NCBI GenBank assembly: GCA_031283505.1
Contig: JAITBO010000213.1
Span: forward strand, 1-12,216
From: Treponema sp.
GTDB taxonomy: Bacteria > Spirochaetota > Spirochaetia > Treponematales > Breznakiellaceae
Direction: 5' to 3'
Length of the DNA stretch: 12,216 bases
Position numbers and translations under genes: made by a program. Below, in pieces: positions 1 through 7,136 of this stretch. The notes under the pieces were generated by a model that was not told where the DNA came from, ran no database searches, and saw only the letters and a list, made by a program, of their open reading frames with translations. How positions within the stretch are numbered: position 1 is the stretch's first letter; each line of letters begins with the position of its first letter.

Positions 1-578
1 TTCGCCTCTTGTTCCCGTATCTTCGCCGCTATGTCCGTCTGACACCCCATCGCGTCTATCGTTATCATGTCCCCTTTCACGTCCAGGCTGTCTAACAGTT
101 CCGGTATGGCGGTAATCTCGTTGCTCTTTTCCCCCGTTTTCACCTATCCAAGCACCATATTCTGGGCGCTTATCCACACACTGACTATATGCACCCCATT
201 CCGCCCTTGGCAGGCTGAGCCGCGAATCGTTTTCCCGTCGATAGTTATCGTCCGCCCCCCTGCTTTGTTCACCCCCATAAGCCATGTTTGCAGGCTGCTC
301 AACAACGACCCCGGCTCTATCCACGAAAATACCCGCGCAAACGTCTTTTCATCCGGTATCCCGTGCGGCAACTCCAGAAAGGTCCTGAAAAAACTCTCCT
401 TCGCCGTCCCGAAATCCTCCATCACGGTGAACTCATCCCATCCGGCAATGATGGTCGTAAGCCCAATTACCAGCACATCTATCAGTTTGTGCGGAAAATG
501 TCCGCTTTGCCGCCGTTCGTCCTTTATCCCGCTGAGGCATTCCTTCATCCATGCTATGTCTTCTTCCGTGAGTTCCAC
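1..578 (-). pseudogene. ISAs1-family transposase, amber-interrupted and cut by the window edge
   Basis: DDE transposase of the ISAs1 (H-repeat associated) family, which moves its own insertion sequence. The minus-strand frame starts at a GTG (578-576), preceded by a strong GGAGGGG ribosome-binding site 7 nt away. The N-terminal helical domain is followed by the motif TITIDGKTIRGS, whose Asp (residue 114) is the first catalytic acid. After ...QNMVLG a TAG stop (146-144) interrupts residue 145. The same frame then continues as [17 protein letters not shown] and ITIDAMGCQ, whose Asp (about residue 175) is the second catalytic acid. The family normally has Gln after LG here, so CAG to TAG is the likely change. 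The third catalytic Glu lies beyond base 1. No frameshift is needed to rejoin the two parts. As read, the product would be a 144-residue fragment with no complete active site. Confidence 0.9.
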
Positions 579-611
579 TTGCTTACCCCTCCAAAGGCAA
601 GTCCCACTATA

Positions 612-639
612 GCACGGATTTTTAAATGACGTTGCCCTG
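612..639 (-). repeat. Terminal inverted repeat end of the ISAs1-type element
   Basis: Read on the minus strand the element begins CAGGGCAACGTCATTTAAAA at base 639. The CAGGGC start and the T/A-rich stretch after it are typical of ISAs1-family ends. It lies about 60 bp upstream of the transposase start, the usual spacing. A TATAGT -10-like hexamer (611-606) inside the leader probably drives the transposase. The opposite end is outside the window, so target duplication cannot be checked. Confidence 0.65.
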
Positions 640-657
640 AGTTGGCCGGCAGACCGC

Positions 658-686
658 TTTACATTCTTTCCGCTTTTTGTTAGGCT
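658..686 (+). promoter_or_regulatory. Candidate promoter of rpmB
   Basis: TTTACA (658-663) and TAGGCT (681-686) are separated by 17 bp, and TGT directly before the second hexamer gives an extended -10. It lies just outside the insertion-sequence end and about 57 bp before the rpmB start, so the insertion would leave it intact. Confidence 0.4.
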
Positions 687-742
687 TTATGTTCTACTGA
701 GCAAAACAACTCCGAAAGGAACGCTATTAAGGAAGGTTTATT

Positions 743-934
743 ATGTCACGGACTTGCGATATTTGCGGGAAACATACGATCACCGGGAATTCGGTGAGCC
801 ACGCGAAAAACCATACCCGCCGTACCTGGAAGCCGAATCTGAAAAAGATAAAAACTGAGGTGGAGGGGACAACCCTTACTCTAAAGATTTGTACTCGCTG
901 CCTTAAAAGTGATGTTATTACAAAGAAGGTTTAA
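743..934 (+). CDS. rpmB: 50S ribosomal protein L28
   Basis: Structural protein of the large ribosomal subunit, 63 residues, the normal size for a bacterial L28. It opens with the family pattern SRTCDICGK, has the central [13 protein letters not shown] and the RTWKPNL block, and ends with ICTRCLKS. C5, C8, C50 and C53 form the CxxC...CxxC zinc ribbon of the zinc-binding version of L28. The ATG is preceded by GGAAGG (731-736) at a 6-nt spacing. The gene stands alone and its end overlaps the convergent hydrolase gene by 17 bp. There is no room for an intrinsic terminator between them. An insertion sequence ends 103 bp upstream. Confidence 0.97.
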   Translation: MSRTCDICGKHTITGNSVSHAKNHTRRTWKPNLKKIKTEVEGTTLTLKICTRCLKSDVITKKV

Positions 935-1733
935 GCTCCAGTTCCAGGCCGTCATAAGCGGGTCCCATAAAAATACCCTTTAATCCCCGTTTTTTCCGGA
1001 ATTTTTGGCAATATTCTTTAACCGCCTGGTGGCTGTTGTTATGGGCCAGATGGGTCAGATATACCCGCCGGGCTTGCACGTCCACCGCTGTTTCAAGGGC
1101 TTCGCTAAAGGAGAAGTGGGTTGGATGAGGTTCCTCTCTCAGAGCGCCGATAATAAGGACTTCGGGATGGTTTATCAGGTTGCGGGATCCGGCGGGAAGG
1201 GCGCTGGCATCGGTCAGGTAGACGGTCGCGCCGGATGTCCCTTCTTCGGCGATCTTCCAGCCTAAAATGTCCAGAATCCCGTGTTTTACCGGGACAGGGG
1301 TGATGGAGAGACGGCCTATATGCAGGGTCCCGGCAGCCGTTTCGGGCAGAATATGGGGTTTACCGCCGCCCGGCTGGGTTTGCCGGAAAATGTACGAAAA
1401 CCGTTCTTTCAATTCTTCAATAGTGTGGTGATTTCCATATATCGGGATGGGACTTTCCCATGTCAGGGAGCGTATATCGTCAAGTCCGTGAAGGTGATCG
1501 GCGTGAGGATGGGTCAGAAGTACCGCATCCAGACGGGTAATGTCAGCCCTAAGGGCCTGGAGCCTGAATTCGGGGCCCGTATCTATCACGAGCTGTTCCC
1601 CCGCGTCTCCCATGATGTAGAGGGAAGCCCGCATACGCCGGTCTCGAGGGTCGGCGGACCGGCAGACCGGGCAGCCGCAGCCTATGACCGGGATCCCGTT
1701 GGAAGTACCGGACCCCAGAATGTTTAATCTCAT
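918..1733 (-). CDS. MBL-fold metallohydrolase, PhnP/RNase Z-like
   Basis: Predicted cytoplasmic metallo-beta-lactamase-fold phosphodiesterase of 271 residues. It begins [19 protein letters not shown], with C19, C21 and C24 in the CxCxxC pattern shared with PhnP-type enzymes. The metal motif THPHADH (H75, H77, D79, H80) follows, then VKHG, YLTDAS and THLAHNN, which carry further metal ligands, and a PhnP-like ending [11 protein letters not shown]. PhnP cleaves a cyclic ribosyl phosphate in phosphonate breakdown. No phosphonate genes are nearby, so the substrate is unknown. I chose the ATG at 1733 because the conserved fold starts there. An upstream in-frame ATG at 1781 would add 16 residues but has no ribosome-binding site. 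The chosen start also lacks one: a TATACT hexamer sits only 6 nt before it. The gene is divergent from dnaE. Confidence 0.85.
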   Translation of the reverse strand: MRLNILGSGTSNGIPVIGCGCPVCRSADPRDRRMRASLYIMGDAGEQLVIDTGPEFRLQALRADITRLDAVLLTHPHADHLHGLDDIRSLTWESPIPIYGNHHTIEELKERFSYIFRQTQPGGGKPHILPETAAGTLHIGRLSITPVPVKHGILDILGWKIAEEGTSGATVYLTDASALPAGSRNLINHPEVLIIGALREEPHPTHFSFSEALETAVDVQARRVYLTHLAHNNSHQAVKEYCQKFRKKRGLKGIFMGPAYDGLELELKPSL

Positions 1734-1739
1734 AGGCAC

Positions 1740-1769
1740 AGTATACCTAAAAACACCGGGCCGTGACAC
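1740..1769 (-). promoter_or_regulatory. Candidate promoter of the MBL hydrolase, abutting its start codon
   Basis: On the minus strand GTGTCA (1769-1764) is followed after 18 bp by TATACT (1745-1740), a 5/6 match to the -10 consensus. The ATG begins 6 nt later, so transcription would start at or within a base or two of the start codon. No Shine-Dalgarno sequence is seen. Confidence 0.4.
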
Positions 1770-1792
1770 TCTCCGGCTCATGACAGGGCCGA

Positions 1793-1822
1793 TTGCCGGA
1801 AACCCGCCTTCCCTGATAAACT
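1793..1822 (+). promoter_or_regulatory. Candidate promoter of dnaE
   Basis: TTGCCG (1793-1798) and TAAACT (1817-1822), or the overlapping GATAAA (1815-1820), give a weak sigma-70-like promoter with an 18- or 16-bp spacer. Only 9 nt separate TAAACT from the dnaE ATG and no ribosome-binding site is seen between them. Confidence 0.3.
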
Positions 1823-1831
1823 AACGCCATT

Positions 1832-4800
1832 ATGACCGATTTTGTCCACCTCCACGTCCACTCGGACTTTTCCCTCCAGGATGCCGCGGTCTCGGTGATG
1901 AGACTGGCGGACCGGGCGGAAGAACTTGGCATGAAGTACCTGGCCCTGACGGATCACGGCAATATGTTCGGGGCTATGGAATTTTTGGCGGCCTGCGAAG
2001 AAACCATTGATGAAAAAGGGGAACACATTAAGCGCCGGCATCCCATACATCCCATCATCGGCTGTGAGGTCTATGTTGCGCCCGGTTCCCGGCATGAAAA
2101 AAAAGGCGCCGAAAGCGACAACAAATATTATCATCTGGTTCTTTTGGCCGCGAGCCGGGAAGGGTACTTCAACCTGGTAAAACTCTGTTCCCTTGCCTAT
2201 ACTGAAGGATTCTACTATCGGCCCCGGGTGGACGAGGAGATTCTGGCGCAATACCACGGGGGCCTTATCGCCCTTTCGGCCTGTGTAGCGGGAGAAATTC
2301 CCCGGCTCATCCAGGTGGGGAAGGCGGCGGAAGCCGAGGCAAAGGCTATCTATTACCGGGACCTCTTTGGTAAGGACGACCAGGGAAATCCCAATTTCTA
2401 TCTGGAGATACAGGATCATGGTATAACCGCCGAATGGCTTAAGGGGAACCTGTCGCAGCGGCAGATAAACGGAGTCCTTGTTGACATATCCCGGCGTACC
2501 GGCGTACCCCTGGCGGCTACCAACGACGTACACTACCTCAAGCAGGAAGACGCCGGGGCTCACGATATTCTCCTCTGTATAGGGACGGCTAAACTCAGAA
2601 GCGAGGAAAGACGCAAGCGGTATTTTGGAGATCAGTTCTACCTGAAATCCGGGGATGAAATGGCCGCCCTTTTTCCGGAATACCCGGAGGCCATTACCAA
2701 TACGGTACATATTGCCGAGCGATGTAACACCGATGTTCCCAGGGTCAAGACCAAGGATCTGCCCAAGTACCTTCCTGAATTCGAGATACCCCCAGGGTTC
2801 GAGAACGCCGATGAGTACCTTAGGTCTCTTACTATGAAGGGATTAGCCAAACGCTACCCCGACCTGCCTCAACATGTGATTCAACAGGCGGAATACGAGC
2901 TTGACACCATCATCAAGATGAATTTTACCGGCTATTTCCTTATCGTGGCGGATTTTTGCAACTGGGCAAAGGAGCACGACATCTGGGTAGGCCCCGGACG
3001 AGGTTCCGGCGCGGGGTCTATCGTGGCCTATGCCATCAGGATCACCGACATTGATCCCCTCAAGTACGGGCTCCTCTTTGAGCGGTTCCTCAACCCGGAC
3101 CGGATCTCCATGCCCGACTTTGATATAGACTTCTGCAATGAGCGCCGTGAGGAAGTGATCAAATACGTCACCGGTAAATACGGCAAGGAGCGGGTGGGAC
3201 AGATCATCACCTTTGGGACTTTGGGGGCCAAGCAGGTCGTCAGGGACGTAGCAAGAGCCCTCAGCATCAGCATTCCCGAATCGGAGATGATCACCAAGCT
3301 CATTCCCAAAGACCCCAAGATAACCCTGGCCAAAGCCTTCGCGGGAGAGCCCCGGTTGGGAGAACTGGAAAAGGACCCGAAATACGCCGAGCTTTTCAGC
3401 CTGGCCCGCAAGCTTGAAGGGCTTAACCGGCATTCCAGCCTCCACGCCGCCGGGATAGTGATAGGCAAAACCGCGTTGACCGATTATGTGCCGCTCTACC
3501 GGGAACCTGAATCCAAAGGCGGCTCCATCGCTACCCAGTATACCATGAACTTCCTTGAAAACTGCGGCCTGGTAAAGATGGATTTTCTGGGCCTCAAGAC
3601 CCTGGACCTCATCAAAAACACCCAGGATCTGATTCGTATTAGGGACGGCAAATACGCGGATTTTAACATAGAGACCATTCCGGAAAATGATCCTCTGACG
3701 TATGCCATGCTGGCGGAAGAAAAAAACGAGGGAATATTTCAGTTTGAAAAAAGCTGGTGGAAAGAGATTCTGAAAAAAGCCAAGCCCGCCAGTATTGATG
3801 AACTCACTGCCCTTACCAGTTTAGGCCGTCCGGGGCCCATGCAGTATATTCCTCAATTCATTGAATCCAAGTGGGGGCACCAAAAAATCGAGTATCCCGA
3901 TCCCTCTTTGGAAGGGATACTCAAGGAAACCTATGGGGTTATCGTCTACCAGGAACAAGTCATGCAGGTGGCCCGGATCATCGCCGGTTACAGCATGGGC
4001 CAGGCCGATCTGCTCCGGCGCGCCATGGGAAAGAAGAAAAAGGAAATCATCAACAAGGAAAAAACACCCTTTATCGCCGGGGCAATCGAACAAGGATTTT
4101 CCGAAGAGAAGGCGGGCCGTATTTATGATATCCTCGTTCCTTTCGCGGAATACGGCTTTAACAAAAGTCATGCCGCAGCCTATTCCGTCCTCTCATACCG
4201 CACCGCCTGGCTTAAAGCCAACTTTCCAGCCGAATTCATGGCAGCCAACCTGACCAACGAAATCGGCAGCGCCGACAAGGACAAACTCAGCGCCTATATC
4301 GAAGTGGCCCGCAAAATGGGCCTTGCCATCGATCCGCCGGACATTAACCGTTCCCAAAAGTATTTTTCCGTGGCGGAAGGCCGCATCTTTTACGGTTTTC
4401 TTGGGATAAAGGGCCTGGGAGACGCGGCGGCTGATGAGATCGTCGCCTGCCGGAAAGACGGCCCCTACAAAGGCTTTATAGACTTCCTTGACCGGGTGAA
4501 CATCAAAACTGTAGGGAAAAGCGTGATCGGCCTTCTGGTCCAGACCGGGGCATTCGATGAATTCGGCGTCTCCCGTTCGATCCTGATGGGGAATCTTGAG
4601 CGGGTGGTGGAATACGCCCAGAGCAAGAAGGACGACAAGCAATTCGGCCAGACCAGCCTCTTTGAGGACACCGGGGAAAAAGAATACCCCGATTTTGCAT
4701 TCGATCCCTTCCCCGAAGCAAGCCGGGCGGAGAAACTCAAAGCGGAGAAAGAGCTTATAGGCTTTTATTTTTCCGGTCATCCTATGGACGATTATAAGGA

Positions 4801-5770
4801 CCTCTGGCGGCGGGTAGTAAAGGCGGATCTCGGTAAAATCGAAACCGTTACCCCCGGAAGCTGCGTCCTCCTGGGGATCATCAAGACCATTAAAACCATC
4901 ACTACTTCTAAAGGCGCAAAAATGGCCTTTACAACCCTGGCGGATTACAACGGTGAAATTGAGGCGGTCTTCTTTGCCGGCGCGTGGGAGAAGTGTCAGA
5001 GCAAAATTGAAGCCGACAAGGTTGCTATCCTCAAGGGTAAGATAGAATACCAAAAAGACAAGGACCGGTACAGTTTTCTGGCGGAAGACTGGGTCGGCCC
5101 GGAAGAAGCCGAATCCGTAGCGGCCCAGGCGGAAGCCCAGGCCCGGAAGTGGGACAAGTACCGGAATGTCTGGAAATACAAGGCGGACCTTAAACTTTCC
5201 AATCCCGCTTCCGCTGCCAAAGGAACGTATACAATTGCGGGGTTCCTTACGTCTCTGCGGGAGTTCACCGACAAGAAGGGCAACGTCATGGCCTTTGGGA
5301 CTCTTAAAGATTTTGAAGGCGAAATCGACCTTGTTTTCTTCGCATCGGTCTGGAAGGACTGCAAGGACCTCCTTACGGTGGACGAGTTTGTCGTTCTCAA
5401 GGGGAGCATAGATCCTGCAAACGACAGAAACCCTGAAAAACCGGGCTTTAAGGTGTCCAGCGTCCCTGACCTTACGCGCCTTATGCGAGCCGCAGCCAAA
5501 GAAAACGTTGCCGACTCCGGCGACGGCCAGAAAAACGTCTGCCGGGAAGTACACATCCGGCTGTCGGAAGCGTCGATGCGGCAGGAAACGGCCCTTTCCC
5601 TCCTGCGAGACCACATGGTGGAGAATCCCGGCCCCTGCCTGGTATTCATCCATGTACCGTTTTCCGGAAGAGAAGCAGTGATCCGCGCCGCCGCCCACAT
5701 GATCGGGGAGGGCGCTCAATATGAGGCCCTGTCCGCCTGTGCGGGAGTGGCGAGCGTATGGAGGGCGTAG
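1832..5770 (+). CDS. dnaE: DNA polymerase III alpha subunit with duplicated OB fold
   Basis: Catalytic subunit of the replicative polymerase, 1312 residues, longer than the roughly 1160 common for DnaE1. The N-terminal PHP domain (about 1-280) keeps all nine positions that bind metal in proofreading-active PHP domains: H8, H10, D17, H42, E79, H101, C151, D232 and H234. The polymerase core has GPGRGSGAGS, then PDFDIDF with catalytic D429 and D431, and MDFLGL with D584. A helix-hairpin-helix stretch is followed by QTSLF (940-944), a typical beta-clamp binding motif. Two similar OB-type domains follow, about 1015-1085 and 1132-1210. Both contain a KG..MAF.TL.D..GEI..VFFA..W core. A C-terminal alpha/beta region ends the protein. 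The ATG opens the conserved HLHVHSDFS motif, so the start is firm. The stop is TAG. Confidence 0.97.
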   Translation: MTDFVHLHVHSDFSLQDAAVSVMRLADRAEELGMKYLALTDHGNMFGAMEFLAACEETIDEKGEHIKRRHPIHPIIGCEVYVAPGSRHEKKGAESDNKYYHLVLLAASREGYFNLVKLCSLAYTEGFYYRPRVDEEILAQYHGGLIALSACVAGEIPRLIQVGKAAEAEAKAIYYRDLFGKDDQGNPNFYLEIQDHGITAEWLKGNLSQRQINGVLVDISRRTGVPLAATNDVHYLKQEDAGAHDILLCIGTAKLRSEERRKRYFGDQFYLKSGDEMAALFPEYPEAITNTVHIAERCNTDVPRVKTKDLPKYLPEFEIPPGFENADEYLRSLTMKGLAKRYPDLPQHVIQQAEYELDTIIKMNFTGYFLIVADFCNWAKEHDIWVGPGRGSGAGSIVAYAIRITDIDPLKYGLLFERFLNPDRISMPDFDIDFCNERREEVIKYVTGKYGKERVGQIITFGTLGAKQVVRDVARALSISIPESEMITKLIPKDPKITLAKAFAGEPRLGELEKDPKYAELFSLARKLEGLNRHSSLHAAGIVIGKTALTDYVPLYREPESKGGSIATQYTMNFLENCGLVKMDFLGLKTLDLIKNTQDLIRIRDGKYADFNIETIPENDPLTYAMLAEEKNEGIFQFEKSWWKEILKKAKPASIDELTALTSLGRPGPMQYIPQFIESKWGHQKIEYPDPSLEGILKETYGVIVYQEQVMQVARIIAGYSMGQADLLRRAMGKKKKEIINKEKTPFIAGAIEQGFSEEKAGRIYDILVPFAEYGFNKSHAAAYSVLSYRTAWLKANFPAEFMAANLTNEIGSADKDKLSAYIEVARKMGLAIDPPDINRSQKYFSVAEGRIFYGFLGIKGLGDAAADEIVACRKDGPYKGFIDFLDRVNIKTVGKSVIGLLVQTGAFDEFGVSRSILMGNLERVVEYAQSKKDDKQFGQTSLFEDTGEKEYPDFAFDPFPEASRAEKLKAEKELIGFYFSGHPMDDYKDLWRRVVKADLGKIETVTPGSCVLLGIIKTIKTITTSKGAKMAFTTLADYNGEIEAVFFAGAWEKCQSKIEADKVAILKGKIEYQKDKDRYSFLAEDWVGPEEAESVAAQAEAQARKWDKYRNVWKYKADLKLSNPASAAKGTYTIAGFLTSLREFTDKKGNVMAFGTLKDFEGEIDLVFFASVWKDCKDLLTVDEFVVLKGSIDPANDRNPEKPGFKVSSVPDLTRLMRAAAKENVADSGDGQKNVCREVHIRLSEASMRQETALSLLRDHMVENPGPCLVFIHVPFSGREAVIRAAAHMIGEGAQYEALSACAGVASVWRA

Positions 5771-5837
5771 GTTGATGGGAGAAAGCTTTCTAATGTCAGC
5801 AACAACAGGTTCCAGCGGTACGGGCCAGGACCAGAAG

Positions 5838-6275
5838 TCATATTATGTTAATCTCGTCTTTAAGTAACTGGACCGTGTACTGTACCAGATCATACCCACT
5901 GTCATTAATGTTCTTGATTTGTATGGCCGTTGAATTGAGAAAATTGATACGCCTTTGGATGATCCGCTTCACACGCGGCTTACCGCGTATTGAAAACATC
6001 TGGATCAAAGGGTTCCATGCCTGGTATTTCCTGCCAGAATTCCTGTGCCAGCGGTGTTGGGGAGATGTTAGCAGCCCCCAATAGTAATGCCCAGACTAAA
6101 GGAATCTTTCCCCTGCTCAGAGGACTTTTCGCCAACGGCCTGCTTCTCTGTCTTTTTCTCCGGGATATTGAAAACGTCAATCGCCGGATTTTCCCCGCAG
6201 GCGCTGAACAGCAGCGCAGCAAACAGCGCCAATACACCTAAGGAACTGTACAGTTCCTTAGGTGTATTGCTTCAT
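5838..6275 (-). pseudogene. Lipoprotein pseudogene with three lesions
   Basis: Remnant of a small secreted lipoprotein. The ATG at 6275 gives MKQYT, then a TAA. Skipping 19 bases (6260-6242) continues in good frame as LGVLALFAALLFSACGENP, a hydrophobic signal peptide with the lipobox LFSAC. That frame runs through NIPEKKTEKQAVGEKSSEQ to a stop at 6070-6068, just after a run of five G (6079-6075). With four G it would read on as IGAANISPTPLAQEFWQEIP and MEPFDPDVFNTR. A further 2-base loss near 5983-5987 would join this to GKPRVKRIIQRRINFLNST and end ...LLKDEINII at 5838. The restored protein would be about 139 residues. GGAAA lies 6 nt before the ATG, which is 16 bp after the end of the Cys-rich gene, so the two were probably cotranscribed. 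The function is not recognised. The lipobox is strong; the lesion-by-lesion repair is inference. Confidence 0.65.
6230..6269. repeat. 40-bp perfect palindrome with no loop
   Basis: Bases 6230-6249 are the exact reverse complement of 6250-6269, with core GGAACTGTACAGTTCC. It lies across the signal-peptide start of the lipoprotein pseudogene and includes the 19 bases that break that frame. There is no following T-run on either side, so it does not look like a terminator. Confidence 0.95.
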
Positions 6276-6291
6276 CAAATTTCCGTACAGA

Positions 6292-6672
6292 CTACAAGGC
6301 TTCTTCCCGGAGCATGACGTATTGCTCATCCTTGTTGGGCAGGGTCCTCCTGAGTTCCCGGATGAACTCTCTGGTGTCTCCCATTTCCTCATAGGCATCA
6401 CATTCATCCAGGTAACGCCGGGTAATCGTACAATACTTGTACAGTTTTTCCTCCCCCAGCTTTTTTCGCCATTTGCCTGCGGCGCACCGTACCCTGAGGA
6501 AATACCGGTCGTCTCCTTCCGGCATGGCAGGAACCAGCTTACAGTGAATACAGTTGGCACAGTATATTTTGCCGCTGTGAAATTCATCTTCCGCGCCATG
6601 TTCAGCGTTCTGCATCAAGGCTTCCGGCAATTCCTGAACCCTTATTGTCGGCAACTCCGAAGTCTCAATCAT
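6292..6672 (-). CDS. Small Cys-rich protein, possible zinc ribbon
   Basis: Intact 126-residue protein of unrecognised family. A short N-terminal segment is followed by YCANCIHCK (C38, C41, C44), RVRC (C63), YKYC (C81) and DEC (C91), which together could bind one zinc ion or an iron-sulphur cluster. The C-terminal part is charged and helical (MGDTREFIRELRRTLPNKDE). There is no signal peptide or membrane segment, so it is probably cytoplasmic. The ATG has AGGTGG (6681-6676) only 3 nt upstream. It is the first gene of a likely two-gene unit with the lipoprotein pseudogene. Two small palindromes lie upstream and may be operators. The stop is TAG. Regular codon use and the ordered cysteines support a real gene; the function is open. 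Confidence 0.75.
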   Translation of the reverse strand: MIETSELPTIRVQELPEALMQNAEHGAEDEFHSGKIYCANCIHCKLVPAMPEGDDRYFLRVRCAAGKWRKKLGEEKLYKYCTITRRYLDECDAYEEMGDTREFIRELRRTLPNKDEQYVMLREEAL

Positions 6673-6688
6673 GTTCCACCTACTTTTT

Positions 6689-6733
6689 ACGATATTTATT
6701 TATCGTTTAAGAATAGAGCCAGTTTTAAAACTG
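6689..6733 (-). promoter_or_regulatory. Operator-like palindromes upstream of the Cys-rich gene
   Basis: ACGATA (6689-6694) and TATCGT (6701-6706) form a 6-bp inverted repeat with a 6-nt spacer, 17 bp before the start codon. CAGTTTTAAAACTG (6720-6733) is a perfect 14-bp palindrome further upstream. Weak promoter hexamers (TTAAAA, then GATAAA 18 bp later) overlap both, so either palindrome could be a repressor site. No regulator gene is visible nearby. Confidence 0.3.
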
Positions 6734-6821
6734 AGGTTTTGAAACAGCTTCAATAATCCAAAAAACCATTTTTCCTTAATCAACAATGTAACACCTTGTT
6801 ATTATTTTTGCAATAAATAGT

Positions 6822-6936
6822 GTCTGTCCACAAAGTCGGTTACTTTGCGGACAGACCTTGCATTTTCTCGCCTAAAAGCTGCGAAAATGCGGGTTTCAAG
6901 GTGATCTGTCCATAATGTGTCTACATTATGGACAGA
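6822..6936. repeat. Cluster of three hairpins with shared outer stems
   Basis: Hairpin B: 6822-6836 pairs with 6842-6856 (15 bp, one mismatch that is a G-T pair on the minus strand, 5-nt loop). Hairpin C: GCATTTTC 6860-6867 pairs with 6883-6890. Hairpin A: 6905-6918 pairs perfectly with 6923-6936 (14 bp, 4-nt loop). A and B share the outer stem TCTGTCC/GGACAGA but have different inner stems that are still self-complementary. The whole block is 115 nt. No T-run follows on either strand, so terminators are unlikely. It could be a repeat-family insertion or a structured RNA. Confidence 0.75.
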
Positions 6937-6966
6937 CTCTAAATATACAATTAGGAAAGAAGCATA

Positions 6967-7104
6967 CACATCATCCATGGCTTCCCTGACCCAGCGATGA
7001 GCCTTGTTCTTCAACACCCGTTCTTCAGTCCATCGGGTGGCAACATCGGTAACCGTCAACATATAGCAAAAGGCGGCGTTGGCCTGTTCCATCGTGGTAA
7101 TACC
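6967..7104 (-). pseudogene. Fragment of an integrase-core (rve) transposase
   Basis: About 46 codons, roughly KGITTMEQANAAFCYMLTVTDV followed by WTEERVLKNKAHRWVREAM, match the conserved TLTVTDV..GWTE.RAL.NKAH.WV block of integrase-core transposases of the ISNCY/IS1202 type. The first catalytic Asp normally lies upstream of this block and the DSDNGSEF motif downstream; both are missing. Homology stops near 6967, where the frame runs into the hairpin cluster and gives no sensible protein down to the stop at 6802. It is a dead relic wedged between the alpha/beta-hydrolase stop and the hairpins. Confidence 0.7.
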
Positions 7105-7136
7105 CTTGGAACGAAGACGGGCAGCCGGAAGAATCG

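Noticed and set aside
67..612. Plus-strand open frame of 181 codons
   Set aside because: It is the antisense shadow of the ISAs1 transposase, whose family motifs are clear on the minus strand.
4193..5719. Minus-strand open frame of 508 codons inside dnaE
   Set aside because: It lies wholly antisense to conserved DnaE domains, has shadow-like composition, and shows no recognisable motif.
5780..5791. AGAAAGCTTTCT palindrome just after dnaE, considered as a terminator
   Set aside because: It is short and loopless with no T-run, so it is not a convincing terminator.
6262..6756. Plus-strand open frame of 164 codons
   Set aside because: It is antisense to the Cys-rich gene and runs through AT-rich leader DNA.
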